Notes: a model not told the origin generated them from the letters alone. Positions 25,421 to 34,519 are shown, numbered from the stretch's first letter. The stretch is DNA of 64,000 bases from Lachnospiraceae bacterium (GCA_017461725.1 JAFTXG010000022.1:62001-126000); one strand, 5' to 3'. A program made the numbers and translations.

Positions 25421-27285
25421 AAATAGCGGAAGAAAAAATGATGGAAAAAGATGAAAGTACGTCCGCTGAAACTGCAGTGCGTGCGCATAAAATGAAAAAA
25501 ACGAAGGAAAAGAGCAAGTCGGAGAAAAAACAGGCCGGCAACGGAAAAACGCTCATCCGCCTGATCAAGGATATGAAGGTAATCTACGGGTGGCTGGTGT
25601 TTGCAGCGTTTATCAGTCTGCTTTCCGTGGCCTGTTCACTGGCAACACCGGAGATTTTGGGCGAGCTTACCGATAAAATCTACGACATCTGGGAAGGTGT
25701 CAGCCGCTATGCGGACAGCGACATCCCCAAATGGTGTGCGCTCCTTGCCATAGTGTACGTGGGGGCATCCCTGACCGGAACTGTCAAAATGATGCTGATG
25801 AACTATGTGGTGTCCGGCTTTTTTACCAAGGGCATGCGCATCCGCATCAGTGAGAAGATTGGTCATCTGCCGGTGTCTTACATTGATCACACCCCCAACG
25901 GTGAGATTATCGCCAAGATGGATCACGATGTGTCCATCATGGGCGGTACTGTACACAATTTTCTGGATATCATCATCAGCGGCGTGATGAAGCTGGGCGG
26001 TATCACGGTGATTTTGTTTGCCATGAACTGGACGATGGCAGTGATCGTGATCATTCTGGTGCCGTTCTCGCTGGTGTTGTCGTCCTGGCTGGCATCCTAC
26101 AGTGAGAAATATTATAATGAGTCCAGAAAAATCAACGGAAACATTTATGCGCTGGTGGAGGAAAATTTTACCGGATTTGACACGGTAAAGGCCTTTAATC
26201 TGGAAAAAATGAAAAATGATCAGATGAGGGAGCTGTGTGGCAAGTACCGGGAGAAGGCGAGACAGGGATATTTTTATTCCGGCATCGTGCAGCCCATCAT
26301 TGCGCTGACTAATAACATTGCCTACATTATTATCTGTATCCTCGGTGGTGTGCTGGCCGTGGACGGGGAGTTAAGTGTCGGTGAGATTGTGGCCTTTGTG
26401 CTCTATGCAAAGCAGCTGGCCGGCCCGCTGGAGAGCATCGCCAACGGCATGAGTATGATGCAGAGCACCTTCGCCTCGGCGAAGCGCGTCTATGAGCTGC
26501 TTGATCTGGAGGAGATGGAAGAGATTAAGACGGAGACCATGCCAGCCGGAAAGGGTGAGGTAGTCTTTGACCATGTTTCCTTCTCCTACGACCCGGAGAA
26601 GCCGCTGATCCGCGACCTGACCTTTACCGTCAAGCCGGGACAGAAGGCGGCCATCGTCGGTCCCACCGGCGGCGGAAAGACTACCATTGTGAACCTGCTG
26701 ATGGGCTTCTATCCGATCCAGGAGGGGCATATCTACATCGACGGTGTGGATATCGCCGGTCTGGATCTGGCCGATCTGCGCAGTCAGTTTGCTATGGTGC
26801 TGCAGGATACCTGGCTGTTCGGCGGCACGGTCTATGAAAATATTGCCTACGGCAATGAAGGCGCCAGCCGCGAGGCGGTGGAGCAGGCGGCCAGGATGGC
26901 TCACATCCACCGGTTTATCCAGTCGTTGCCTAAGGGCTACGACACCGTGATTAACGAGGAGACCACCAACATCAGTGGAGGTCAGAAGCAGCTGATGACC
27001 ATTGCCAGAGCTTACCTTGCCAACCGCAAGATGCTGATCCTGGACGAGGCGACCAGCAACGTGGATACCCGCACTGAGCTGCTGATCCAGGATACCATGG
27101 ATGATCTGATGAAGGGACGCACCAGCTTTGTCATCGCCCATCGTCTGTCCACCATTGTCAATGCGGACATGATCCTGGTGGTCAATGACGGGCAGATCGT
27201 GGAGCAGGGAACTCACGAGGAACTGATGAAACGGAATGGATTCTACACGGAAATCTACAACAGTCAGTATGAGCTGCTGAAATAA
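25417..27285 (+). CDS. ABC exporter half-transporter (canonical subunit)
   Basis: This 622-residue partner has a Lys/Glu-rich cytosolic N-terminal tail of about 45 residues. A six-helix membrane domain and an ATPase domain (about 375-620) follow. Walker A is GPTGGGKT, the signature is ISGGQKQ and Walker B is MLILDEATSNVD, with the catalytic Glu kept. The start is GTG at 25417 with an excellent GGAGGTGAT site, overlapping the upstream stop by four bases; an in-frame ATG at 25438 is possible. It pairs with the upstream gene as an asymmetric exporter in which one ATP site is weak. Confidence 0.92.
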   Translation: MKIAEEKMMEKDESTSAETAVRAHKMKKTKEKSKSEKKQAGNGKTLIRLIKDMKVIYGWLVFAAFISLLSVACSLATPEILGELTDKIYDIWEGVSRYADSDIPKWCALLAIVYVGASLTGTVKMMLMNYVVSGFFTKGMRIRISEKIGHLPVSYIDHTPNGEIIAKMDHDVSIMGGTVHNFLDIIISGVMKLGGITVILFAMNWTMAVIVIILVPFSLVLSSWLASYSEKYYNESRKINGNIYALVEENFTGFDTVKAFNLEKMKNDQMRELCGKYREKARQGYFYSGIVQPIIALTNNIAYIIICILGGVLAVDGELSVGEIVAFVLYAKQLAGPLESIANGMSMMQSTFASAKRVYELLDLEEMEEIKTETMPAGKGEVVFDHVSFSYDPEKPLIRDLTFTVKPGQKAAIVGPTGGGKTTIVNLLMGFYPIQEGHIYIDGVDIAGLDLADLRSQFAMVLQDTWLFGGTVYENIAYGNEGASREAVEQAARMAHIHRFIQSLPKGYDTVINEETTNISGGQKQLMTIARAYLANRKMLILDEATSNVDTRTELLIQDTMDDLMKGRTSFVIAHRLSTIVNADMILVVNDGQIVEQGTHEELMKRNGFYTEIYNSQYELLK

Positions 27286-27333
27286 TTTTCCGAACAGTGA
27301 GATCTGTATTCTGAAACGAAAGTAAGGTTGTAT

Positions 27334-28419
27334 ATGAAAACAGTGTCCATTAATGTGATGAATTTGTGTGTACCGTGCGCAAATCGCTGCCGCTATTGCC
27401 TTCTGTCCTATGACGGAAGGCTTTCCGGCGTTGATTATAAGCGCAGTGAAGACTATGCAAAACGATTTTCTGCGTGGATCAGAGAGAATCGCCCGGATCT
27501 CAGCTTTTTGTTTGGGTTTGGTTATTCCATGGATCATCCACAGTTGCTGGGGACCATAGATTTTTTGAACAGCATCGATTCTCCGACCGGACAGTTTCTG
27601 CAGTTCGATGGAATGAGATTCCGGGATGAGCAGGAACTTGATGAATTGCTTCGGGGGATTCAGCGCCACGGAGTAAGGCTGATTGATCTGACCTTTTACG
27701 GTACCCGGGAATATCATGACCGGTTTGCGGCGCGCAAAGGTGACTATGAGTATATGATGACCATACTGAAACGGGCCAATCAAATCGGCCTTGATGTGAA
27801 GGTCGGGATCGCGTTGAGTCATGAGAACATCGGGCAGATTGATGAACTGATGGATGAAGTGGAAACATACAGGCTCGAACGTATATTCTGTTTTGTGCCT
27901 CATGCAGAGGGGAGGGGCGTATCGCTGAATAAGGTACGGTTTTCCCAGGACGATTATGAGCAGCTGAGCGAACGGGCGAAGGAGCATTTCGACACGAATC
28001 GCTATAAGCCAGAGTTCAGGTGGGTGAAGCTTATTGAAAAGCTGAGCACTGAAATGCTGAAACGTGACAGGACGCAGAGCGGAGACCGGTCAACAGAGCA
28101 TGAGCTGACAAAGATCAGGGAACTGCTGCGGCTGGAAAAGCGTGTGCTGACGGTGGTGCTGACGGCGGAGAATGTGGACCGGTTTGAGCAGATGAGCTTT
28201 GCGGATACCATCAGTTATCTGGAGAAGCTGGATGACGATTATTACCGGATGATGCCCACGCTGGAGGAGTTGATGGATCTTTACGGAGATCCGGAAGGGG
28301 ATAAATATTACAGCTTGCGCGATCTGTATTTGAATTACCAGAGACGCTACATCAGAGAAAACAATCTGCAAATTTATGATATCAATGATGAGCGGCAGTG
28401 TTTCAGCAGGCGATTTTGA
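27334..28419 (+). CDS. Radical SAM protein of unknown function
   Basis: The N-terminal radical SAM cluster motif is plain: CANRCRYC (CxxxCxxC) at about residues 15-22, preceded by NVMNLCVP. The 361-residue protein has a barrel-like core (LIDLTFYGTREYHDRFA, GLDVKVGIALSHENIGQIDEL) and a helical, charged C-terminus with no further Cys cluster. A SPASM or twitch auxiliary cluster is therefore absent. The ATG at 27334 has AAGG six bases upstream. It sits between the ABC exporter and a NUDIX gene on the same strand, without a precursor-peptide gene that I can see. Substrate unknown. Confidence 0.82.
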   Translation: MKTVSINVMNLCVPCANRCRYCLLSYDGRLSGVDYKRSEDYAKRFSAWIRENRPDLSFLFGFGYSMDHPQLLGTIDFLNSIDSPTGQFLQFDGMRFRDEQELDELLRGIQRHGVRLIDLTFYGTREYHDRFAARKGDYEYMMTILKRANQIGLDVKVGIALSHENIGQIDELMDEVETYRLERIFCFVPHAEGRGVSLNKVRFSQDDYEQLSERAKEHFDTNRYKPEFRWVKLIEKLSTEMLKRDRTQSGDRSTEHELTKIRELLRLEKRVLTVVLTAENVDRFEQMSFADTISYLEKLDDDYYRMMPTLEELMDLYGDPEGDKYYSLRDLYLNYQRRYIRENNLQIYDINDERQCFSRRF

Positions 28420-28468
28420 TGGCTGGATGGAGACGGGTTTGCAGAATGAGTGATGGAGGTAAATTACC

Positions 28469-28972
28469 ATGGAGCTTTGGGATGCTTACACAAGAGACGG
28501 AAAACTGACGGACAAGGTGCTGGTCCGGGGGACACCGATCCCGGAGGGCCTGTATCATATGACTTGCGAGGTGTTGGTGCGCCATGTGGATGGCACTTAT
28601 CTTTGTATGAAACGCGCGGACACCAAGCACCTGTATCCCGGTTACTATGAGGCCACCTCCGGTGGAGCGGCTCAGCGCGGCGAGGATAAGTGGCAGTGTA
28701 TCAAACGTGAACTGCGGGAGGAGACCGGCATCATCTGTGATGAGTTCGAGCAGGTGGGACACAATATCAGCCATGACACGATTTACTATGAGTTCGCCTG
28801 CACGGTCGACTGTGACAAAGACGCGGTTACGCTGCAGGAGGGCGAGACCACAGCCTACAGGTGGATGACCGAGGAGGAGTTTATCGCGTTTATCAACTCC
28901 GATCAGGCCATTGACCGGCAGCGGGCGCGGTTTGCGGACTATTTCGTGAAGCTGGGGTATATATTGGAGTGA
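28469..28972 (+). CDS. NUDIX hydrolase
   Basis: The 167-residue protein contains a full Nudix box: GGAAQRGEDKWQCIKRELRE followed by ETGI (about residues 66-89), fitting GX5EX7REUXEEXGU. The N-terminal LWDAYTRDGKL and the MTCEVLVRH strand resemble the isopentenyl-diphosphate-isomerase-like Nudix branch common in Firmicutes. It would hydrolyse a nucleoside-diphosphate-linked substrate in the cytosol; the substrate is unknown. GGAGG lies nine bases before the ATG, and a strong terminator follows. Confidence 0.92.
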   Translation: MELWDAYTRDGKLTDKVLVRGTPIPEGLYHMTCEVLVRHVDGTYLCMKRADTKHLYPGYYEATSGGAAQRGEDKWQCIKRELREETGIICDEFEQVGHNISHDTIYYEFACTVDCDKDAVTLQEGETTAYRWMTEEEFIAFINSDQAIDRQRARFADYFVKLGYILE

Positions 28973-29017
28973 CCGTCATGCAAAAAAATGGCGGGCTGCT
29001 TAGTGCAGTGATCTGAG

Positions 29018-29059
29018 GGCAAAAACCGATCCAAAAGGACAATGGTTTTTGCCTTTTTT
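29018..29059 (+). terminator. Intrinsic terminator after the NUDIX gene
   Basis: GGCAAAAACC and GGTTTTTGCC form a ten-base stem followed by six T. It ends only eight bases before the galactose-regulon operator. Confidence 0.88.
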
Positions 29060-29066
29060 GTTAACC

Positions 29067-29093
29067 GTATCATTTTGTGCATGTTTTGTTCAA
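29067..29093 (+). promoter_or_regulatory. Galactose-regulon operator, copy 1 (upstream of galK)
   Basis: A 27-base element, 26 of 27 identical to the one at 32981-33007. It contains the direct repeat TTTTGTGCATGTTTTGT (TTTTGT twice, 11 bases apart), the geometry of an AraC-type site. It ends 33 bases upstream of the -10 box. Confidence 0.8.
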
Positions 29094-29102
29094 GGATTGA
29101 TA

Positions 29103-29131
29103 TGGACGGCGCGGAATGTGGAAAATATAAT
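29103..29131 (+). promoter_or_regulatory. galK-galT promoter
   Basis: The weak -35 TGGACG at 29103-29108 and perfect -10 TATAAT at 29126-29131 are 17 bases apart. A poor -35 directly downstream of an activator site fits AraC-type activation. Confidence 0.65.
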
Positions 29132-29181
29132 CAGACTCATAACGGCTAAATAAGAAAGAAAAGCGGTGGGAGGAGTCAGTC

Positions 29182-30465
29182 ATGGCAGTGAATTCTGGTT
29201 TGATGAAGAGAGAGATTTTGAGGAATTGTTTTGATGAGGAATTGAAAAAACTGTACGGTGATGATGTTTCTGTGGAAGGGCAGCGGAAACGATACATCAG
29301 CGCACTGGAGTCCTTTGAGAGACTTTATGGGGAAAAAAGTGTGGAAATCTACAGTGCGCCGGGAAGAACGGAGGTCGGGGGTAATCATACTGATCACCAG
29401 AATGGAAAAGTGTTGGCGGCGGCTGTGGATCTGGATGCGATTGCAGTGGTGGCAAGGCGAACAGACAATCTTATCCGTATCAAGTCAGAGGGATACCAGT
29501 CGCTGGAGGTTGATCTAAAGGATATCGAACCCTGCGAGAGAGAGATCGGGACAACCAATGCGCTGGTCAGAGGAATGGCCAACGGGATGAAAAAGCGCGG
29601 ATATCAGATCGGCGGATTTGAGGCGTACATCACCAGCGATGTGCTGACCGGTTCCGGGCTCTCCTCCTCCGCGGCATATGAGGTGTTGATCGGAAATATT
29701 CTCTCAGGTCTGTATAATCAGAGTGAGGTGGATCCGATCACCATTGCTCAGATTGGCCAGGAGGCGGAAAATCAGTATTTTGGCAAGCCCTGCGGTCTGA
29801 TGGACCAGATGGCCTGTTCTGTGGGCGGACTGATCTTTATTGATTTTGCAAAGGCAGGCAATCCGGTCATTAAAAAGGTAAGTGTGGACTTTAACCGATT
29901 CGGGCACAGTCTGTGTATCGTGGACACGAAAGGTTCCCATGCGGATCTGACCGATGAGTATGCTTCCATTCCCAAGGAAATGAAAAAGGTGGCAGCGTAT
30001 TTTGGCAAAGAATTGTTATGTCAGATAGCACGGGAGGATTTTTACCGGCAGATTCCCAGCATTCGAAAGGCTTGCGGTGACCGGGCAGTGCTGCGAGCAA
30101 TGCACTGGTTTGCGGAAAATGACAGGGTTGACGGTCAGACAGAAGCACTGGAAAAGGGTGACTTTGATGAATTTAAAGGACTGATCAAAGCGTCCGGAGA
30201 TTCCTCCTACAAATACCTTCAAAATGTTTTTGCAATGAAGAATGTGGAGGAGCAGAGCATCTCCCTTGCACTGGCCCTCAGCGATCAGGTGCTGCGGGGC
30301 AAGGGTGCCAGCAGAGTTCACGGCGGCGGATTCGCCGGAACGATTCAAGCGTTTGTTCCGATGGATATGGTGGCGGAATATAAAACGTATATGGAAGCGG
30401 TTTTCGGAAATGGTTCCTGTCATGTGCTGCGTATTCGTCAGGATGGCGGAATCAGAGTGATGTAA
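29182..30465 (+). CDS. galK: Galactokinase
   Basis: Phosphorylates galactose at C1 with ATP, the first Leloir step. The 427-residue GHMP kinase has motif 1 as SAPGRTEVGGNHTDHQNG (residues about 57-74), a variant of the usual GRVNLIGEHTDY. Motif 2 is LTGSGLSSSAAYE and motif 3 is RVHGGGFAGTIQAF. It is about 40 residues longer than E. coli GalK because of an N-terminal extension, as in other Lachnospiraceae enzymes. GGGAGGAG precedes the ATG. galT follows after 22 bases, so they form an operon. The operator upstream ties it to the AraC regulator and symporter at 32-34.5 kb. Confidence 0.94.
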   Translation: MAVNSGLMKREILRNCFDEELKKLYGDDVSVEGQRKRYISALESFERLYGEKSVEIYSAPGRTEVGGNHTDHQNGKVLAAAVDLDAIAVVARRTDNLIRIKSEGYQSLEVDLKDIEPCEREIGTTNALVRGMANGMKKRGYQIGGFEAYITSDVLTGSGLSSSAAYEVLIGNILSGLYNQSEVDPITIAQIGQEAENQYFGKPCGLMDQMACSVGGLIFIDFAKAGNPVIKKVSVDFNRFGHSLCIVDTKGSHADLTDEYASIPKEMKKVAAYFGKELLCQIAREDFYRQIPSIRKACGDRAVLRAMHWFAENDRVDGQTEALEKGDFDEFKGLIKASGDSSYKYLQNVFAMKNVEEQSISLALALSDQVLRGKGASRVHGGGFAGTIQAFVPMDMVAEYKTYMEAVFGNGSCHVLRIRQDGGIRVM

Positions 30466-30487
30466 AATAAAGCTTGTGAGGTGGAAG

Positions 30488-31999
30488 ATGAATTTACAGG
30501 AAGAAATTGTAAAACTGACTGAATACGGTGTGCGAAAGAGACTGATCCATGAGACTGACCGCGTATATACGATCAATCGTTATCTGGAGCTGTTTGGGCT
30601 GGACTCGCTTGAGGTCGGAGAGCGGAGGATGGAGGAGCTTTGCCGCACAGAGATTGATCTGCATCAGGTGCTGAAAAATCTTACGGATCAGGCCTTTGTG
30701 CTGGGATTGCTGGAAAACGATGGGATTACCCAGCGGGATCTGTTTGACACAAAGCTGATGGGCATTCTGACACCCAGACCCAGCGAGGTGATCGGACAGT
30801 TCGAACAGTGTTATGGAGAAAGTCCGGAGAATGCCACCGAATTTTTCTACGGATTCAGCCTGAATACCAACTATATTCGGGCAGATCGTATCAAAAAAGA
30901 CCGTAGATGGAAGGTATCCAGTCCTTACGGTGAGATCGACATTACCATCAATCTGTCGAAGCCGGAAAAGGATCCGAAGGCGATCGCCGCTGCGCGGAAT
31001 ATGACCGGCAGTCAGTATCCGGCTTGCCAGCTGTGTATCGAGAATGAGGGATATGCCGGAAGAGTGAACCATCCGGCCAGACAGAATCACCGTATCATTC
31101 CTCTTGAAATTCAAGGAAAACGCTGGGGATTTCAGTACTCTCCCTATGTCTACTACAATGAGCACTGTATTGTTCTCAGCGCAAAGCACGAGCCGATGAA
31201 GATTGATCGGGCGACTTTTGAAAAGCTCTTTGATTTCGTAGATCAGTTCCCTCACTATTTTCTGGGGTCCAACGCGGATTTGCCCATTGTGGGCGGCTCT
31301 ATTCTGAGTCATGACCATTTCCAGGGCGGTCACTATACCTTTGCCATGGAACGGGCACAGATTGAGAAGATGTTTGCGATTCCCGGATTCACGGATGTGG
31401 AGGCGGGCATCGTTCACTGGCCCTTATCGGTGATTCGTCTTCGCGGAAAAAACAAGAGCAGTGTCATTGATCTGGCGGACCATATTCTGGACAAGTGGAG
31501 AGGATATACCGACGAGGAGGCATTTATTTTTGCGGAGACTGACGGGGAACCTCACAATACCATCACCCCCATTGCCAGAAAAAAGGGCGAGGTGTATGAA
31601 CTTGACCTGACACTGCGCAATAATATCACCACAGAAGAGCATCCGTTGGGCGTGTATCATCCCCATGCAGAGTATCACCACATCAAGAAAGAGAATATCG
31701 GTCTGATTGAGGTCATGGGACTGGCGGTGCTGCCGGCCAGACTCAATCGGGAGATGGAGCTGCTGGCAGAGTGTCTGGTGGGAAAGGCATCCATGGAAGC
31801 TTTCCCCGAGCTGGAAAAACACAGGGAATGGACTGCGAAAATCACAGAGAAGTATGGGCATATCTGCTCAGAAAATGTGGATGAGATTCTGCAGGAAGAG
31901 ATCGGAGCAGTTTTTGTGAAGGTGCTGGAGGATGCCGGTGTGTACAAGTGCAATCCGAAGGGACGGGAGTACTTTGCCCGGTTTATGCAGTCACTATAG
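30488..31999 (+). CDS. galT: UDP-glucose--hexose-1-phosphate uridylyltransferase (Firmicutes type)
   Basis: Swaps galactose-1-phosphate with UDP-glucose to give UDP-galactose and glucose-1-phosphate. The 503-residue length and blocks TEYGVRKRLI, ECLVGKASMEAFPE and YFARFM identify the longer class II GalT of Firmicutes, distinct from the 350-residue E. coli type. The active-site region is GGSILSHDHFQGGHYTF. ATG 30488 is chosen as start, with GAGGTGG just upstream; a GTG at 30476 would overlap that ribosome site. No galE lies in the window, so the epimerase must be elsewhere. Confidence 0.94.
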   Translation: MNLQEEIVKLTEYGVRKRLIHETDRVYTINRYLELFGLDSLEVGERRMEELCRTEIDLHQVLKNLTDQAFVLGLLENDGITQRDLFDTKLMGILTPRPSEVIGQFEQCYGESPENATEFFYGFSLNTNYIRADRIKKDRRWKVSSPYGEIDITINLSKPEKDPKAIAAARNMTGSQYPACQLCIENEGYAGRVNHPARQNHRIIPLEIQGKRWGFQYSPYVYYNEHCIVLSAKHEPMKIDRATFEKLFDFVDQFPHYFLGSNADLPIVGGSILSHDHFQGGHYTFAMERAQIEKMFAIPGFTDVEAGIVHWPLSVIRLRGKNKSSVIDLADHILDKWRGYTDEEAFIFAETDGEPHNTITPIARKKGEVYELDLTLRNNITTEEHPLGVYHPHAEYHHIKKENIGLIEVMGLAVLPARLNREMELLAECLVGKASMEAFPELEKHREWTAKITEKYGHICSENVDEILQEEIGAVFVKVLEDAGVYKCNPKGREYFARFMQSL

Positions 32000-32052
32000 G
32001 AAAAGCGGTGATAAGCCGCATCCCACTCCGTCCCCACGGATATGAGAGAATG

Positions 32053-32922
32053 TCAGGATTGTATGCGGTCCGTCTGAAGCTGTTTTCGGAAGTCAGAGGG
32101 TGACATTCCGCTCTGCTTTTTAAAGATGCGGCTGAAATAGAGGGGATTATCATACCCGACAATATTGGCAATTTCTGTCACATTGTAGTTGGTGGACTCC
32201 AACAGCGTCTGCGCATTGGAGATTCGCAGGGAGAGAATATACTGGGCGGGAGTCGATTCGGTATACTCCTTAAAATTGCGGATAAACCAGCTGACGCTCA
32301 TATGGTGCGATGCGGCATACTCCTCGATGCTGATGGACTTGTGATAGTTTTCATGAAAATATCGGACCGCAGTGTCGATTTCTTCCATGAGAAGGGGATT
32401 TTTACCCTTGGGTTTTGTGTTGATTATGCGATGGAGCATGATCAAAAGCTGCTGGAGATAATTTACCAGCAGTTCCTCATAGTCATCCTTGCAGAGCTTC
32501 AGTTCCTGAATCATCTGTATGAAAATGCGTTTGTATTCCAGTGCTGTACCTGTATGGATCAGATGTACATCGTCGGCGATGCCATATTTGCGAAGGATAT
32601 TTTTGACATTGCTTCCGGTGAAATGCACCCAGTATACCTCGGTGCGGTCGACACCGTAATAATAGTAGCGCTGTTCTTCCTTGGGGCGGTAGAGGACCAT
32701 GGATCCGGCCGGAACGATGTGCTCTACGCCGTTAAAATAGAAATGCGCTTTCCCGGACGCGACATATAGGATTTGGTAGTCGATCCGCCCGCGGGGGCGG
32801 TGTGTGGGCAGCTTGGGTTTGGTGAACAGACGAAAAGTGCCGCAGCTGGTGACAAAAAGAGGATGGGTCTTGTCCTTGAAATCCAGAAGCTTATTATGCC
32901 AGTAAGCGGAATCGGTGTACAT
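32053..32922 (-). CDS. AraC-family regulator, probable activator of the galactose regulon
   Basis: The 289-residue protein starts at 32922, where GAGGAGG lies about seven bases upstream; the frame is open further but without a ribosome site. The N-terminal half is a cupin-type AraC ligand domain (YQILYVASGKAHFYFNG, MVLYRPKEEQRYYYYG). The C-terminal pair of helix-turn-helices is at about residues 185-285 (ISIEEYAASHHMSVSWFIRN; VTEIANIVGYDNPLYFSRIF; MSPSDFRKQ). It lies between galT and the symporter gene and diverges from the latter. Its own -35/-10 overlap the operator at 32981-33007, so autorepression is likely. The inducer is probably galactose or a galactoside (inference from neighbours). 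Confidence 0.9.
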   Translation of the reverse strand: MYTDSAYWHNKLLDFKDKTHPLFVTSCGTFRLFTKPKLPTHRPRGRIDYQILYVASGKAHFYFNGVEHIVPAGSMVLYRPKEEQRYYYYGVDRTEVYWVHFTGSNVKNILRKYGIADDVHLIHTGTALEYKRIFIQMIQELKLCKDDYEELLVNYLQQLLIMLHRIINTKPKGKNPLLMEEIDTAVRYFHENYHKSISIEEYAASHHMSVSWFIRNFKEYTESTPAQYILSLRISNAQTLLESTNYNVTEIANIVGYDNPLYFSRIFKKQSGMSPSDFRKQLQTDRIQS

Positions 32923-32977
32923 AAAATACCTCCTCAAAGAACCGTTTTGTGTATGAAAGAAAAGATTTGTTGGTTTA

Positions 32978-33007
32978 AGTGTATCATTTTGTGCATGTTT
33001 TGTCCAA
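32978..33007 (-). promoter_or_regulatory. Promoter of the AraC regulator, overlapping its operator
   Basis: On the minus strand TTGGAC (33007-33002) and TACACT (32983-32978) are 18 bases apart and lie inside the operator. Binding there would block the regulator's own transcription while activating the symporter on the other strand. Confidence 0.45.
32981..33007 (+). promoter_or_regulatory. Galactose-regulon operator, copy 2 (upstream of the symporter)
   Basis: Matches the copy at 29067-29093 at 26 of 27 positions, in the same orientation. It ends 33 bases before the -10 box of the symporter promoter, exactly as at galK. This conservation inside otherwise unrelated intergenic DNA marks it as a binding site. 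Confidence 0.8.
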
Positions 33008-33016
33008 TACAATTTA

Positions 33017-33045
33017 TAGCTTTTTCAGCATAGAGATTATATAAT
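33017..33045 (+). promoter_or_regulatory. Promoter of the GPH symporter gene
   Basis: TATAAT at 33040-33045 has only a poor -35 (TAGCTT at 33017-33022), 17 bases upstream. This suggests dependence on the activator bound at 32981-33007. Confidence 0.55.
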
Positions 33046-33123
33046 GGCCATGCAAGATTGGATCGGCAGATAACTGGTTTCAACGGGAACGAACAAGGCT
33101 ATGAACCATGAGGAGAACGGGAA

Positions 33124-34479
33124 ATGGAAGAAAAAAGATATTTGAAGTGGTATAACAAGGTTGGTTACGGTTCGGGCGACATCGCGGGAAATGTGGTATA
33201 TGCATTTCTCACATCGTTCGTCATGATCTATCTGACCAACACTGTGGGGTTAAATCCCGGCATTGTGGGGACATTGATCGCAGTGTCAAAGCTGTTTGAC
33301 GGCGTGACTGACGTTTTCTTTGGAACAATGATCGATAAGACGCAGACTCGTATGGGCAAGGCGCGTCCCTGGATGCTTTATGGTTACATCGGCTGTGCAG
33401 TTACGCTGGCGGGAATTTTCGCCATTCCGGCGGAGATGGGAGAGTTTGCCCAATACGCGTGGTTTTTCATCGCATACACATTACTGAATGCGGTTTTTTA
33501 CACGGCCAACAACATTGCGTACTCGGCACTGACCTCGCTGGTGACCAGGAACAGTAAAGAGCGCGTGCAGATGGGCTCCTACCGTTTTATCTTTGCGTTT
33601 TCCACCAGTCTGCTGATTCAGTGGGTCACTCTGGATCTGGTGGATGGACTCGGCGGCGGAGCTGTGGGCTGGAGGAATGTTGCGATCATCTATGCGGTCA
33701 TTGGTCTGATTGTAAACACCATCTCAACTCTGTCCGTAAAGGAATTGTCAGCGGAAGAACGGAATGATAATGAGCAGGGCGACGCGACGGAAAAATATGG
33801 TCTCATCGAGGCCGTAAAACTGCTGTTTTCCAATAAATTTTATGTCATGATTTGTTTAACCTATATTTTGCAGCAGATTTATTCCGCAATGCTGGGCATG
33901 GGGCTCTACTACATGATCTATGTGTTGGAGAATCAGGATCTGTTTAAGGTGTTTTCCTGGGCGATCAATATCCCGCTGATCATCGCATTGCTGATCACCC
34001 CTGCACTGGTATCCAGATGGGGAGGGATGTACAGGCTTAATCTGGTCGGATATGCCATCGGAACCGTTGGCCGCGGACTGGTAGTGTGGGCAGCATATAT
34101 GGGCAATGTGCCGCTGATGCTGGCGTTTACTGCGGCTGCTGCCTTCGGCATGGGGCCCTGGCAGGGCGATATGAACGCAGTGATCGCAGCCTGCTCCGAA
34201 TATACATACTTGACAAAGAACAAGCGTGTGGACGGAACTATGTACTCCTGTACTTCTCTGGGGGTGAAGCTTGGCGGCGGACTGGGAACCGCCATCACCG
34301 GCTGGCTGCTGGAATTTTCCGGATTTGAGGAGACGTTGGCGGTACAGACTGATTCCTGTATTCAGATGCTGCATATCATGTATCTGTGGATTCCGATGGC
34401 GATTTGTCTGGTCATTACCTTGATTATGTCGAGGATGAATGTGGAAAAGGCCAATGCGGAAATAAAAGCGGCAAGATAG
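33124..34479 (+). CDS. GPH-family sugar:cation symporter
   Basis: The 451-residue protein has about twelve hydrophobic helices and the glycoside-pentoside-hexuronide (MelB/LacS-like) signature. This includes YGSGDIAGNVVYAFLTSF at the N-terminus, KLFDGVTDVFFGTMIDKT after helix 2, and GKARPWMLYG. Later blocks are NIAYSALTSLVTRN and SLGVKLGGGLGTAITGWLL. Family members import galactosides, pentosides or hexuronides with Na+ or H+. The shared operator with galKT and the adjacent AraC gene point to a galactoside such as lactose or melibiose. The intracellular beta-galactosidase at 14.5 kb would then release galactose. The start is set by GAGGAG about nine bases upstream. Confidence 0.9.
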   Translation: MEEKRYLKWYNKVGYGSGDIAGNVVYAFLTSFVMIYLTNTVGLNPGIVGTLIAVSKLFDGVTDVFFGTMIDKTQTRMGKARPWMLYGYIGCAVTLAGIFAIPAEMGEFAQYAWFFIAYTLLNAVFYTANNIAYSALTSLVTRNSKERVQMGSYRFIFAFSTSLLIQWVTLDLVDGLGGGAVGWRNVAIIYAVIGLIVNTISTLSVKELSAEERNDNEQGDATEKYGLIEAVKLLFSNKFYVMICLTYILQQIYSAMLGMGLYYMIYVLENQDLFKVFSWAINIPLIIALLITPALVSRWGGMYRLNLVGYAIGTVGRGLVVWAAYMGNVPLMLAFTAAAAFGMGPWQGDMNAVIAACSEYTYLTKNKRVDGTMYSCTSLGVKLGGGLGTAITGWLLEFSGFEETLAVQTDSCIQMLHIMYLWIPMAICLVITLIMSRMNVEKANAEIKAAR

Positions 34480-34519
34480 TAAGGGTGTCAGTGGGAGAAA
34501 AAAGATTGAGTGTGTCGAT

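Noticed and set aside
26371-27987. A 538-codon open frame on the minus strand.
   Set aside because: It spans the ends of two unrelated genes on the other strand (ABC exporter and radical SAM), which a real gene would not do.
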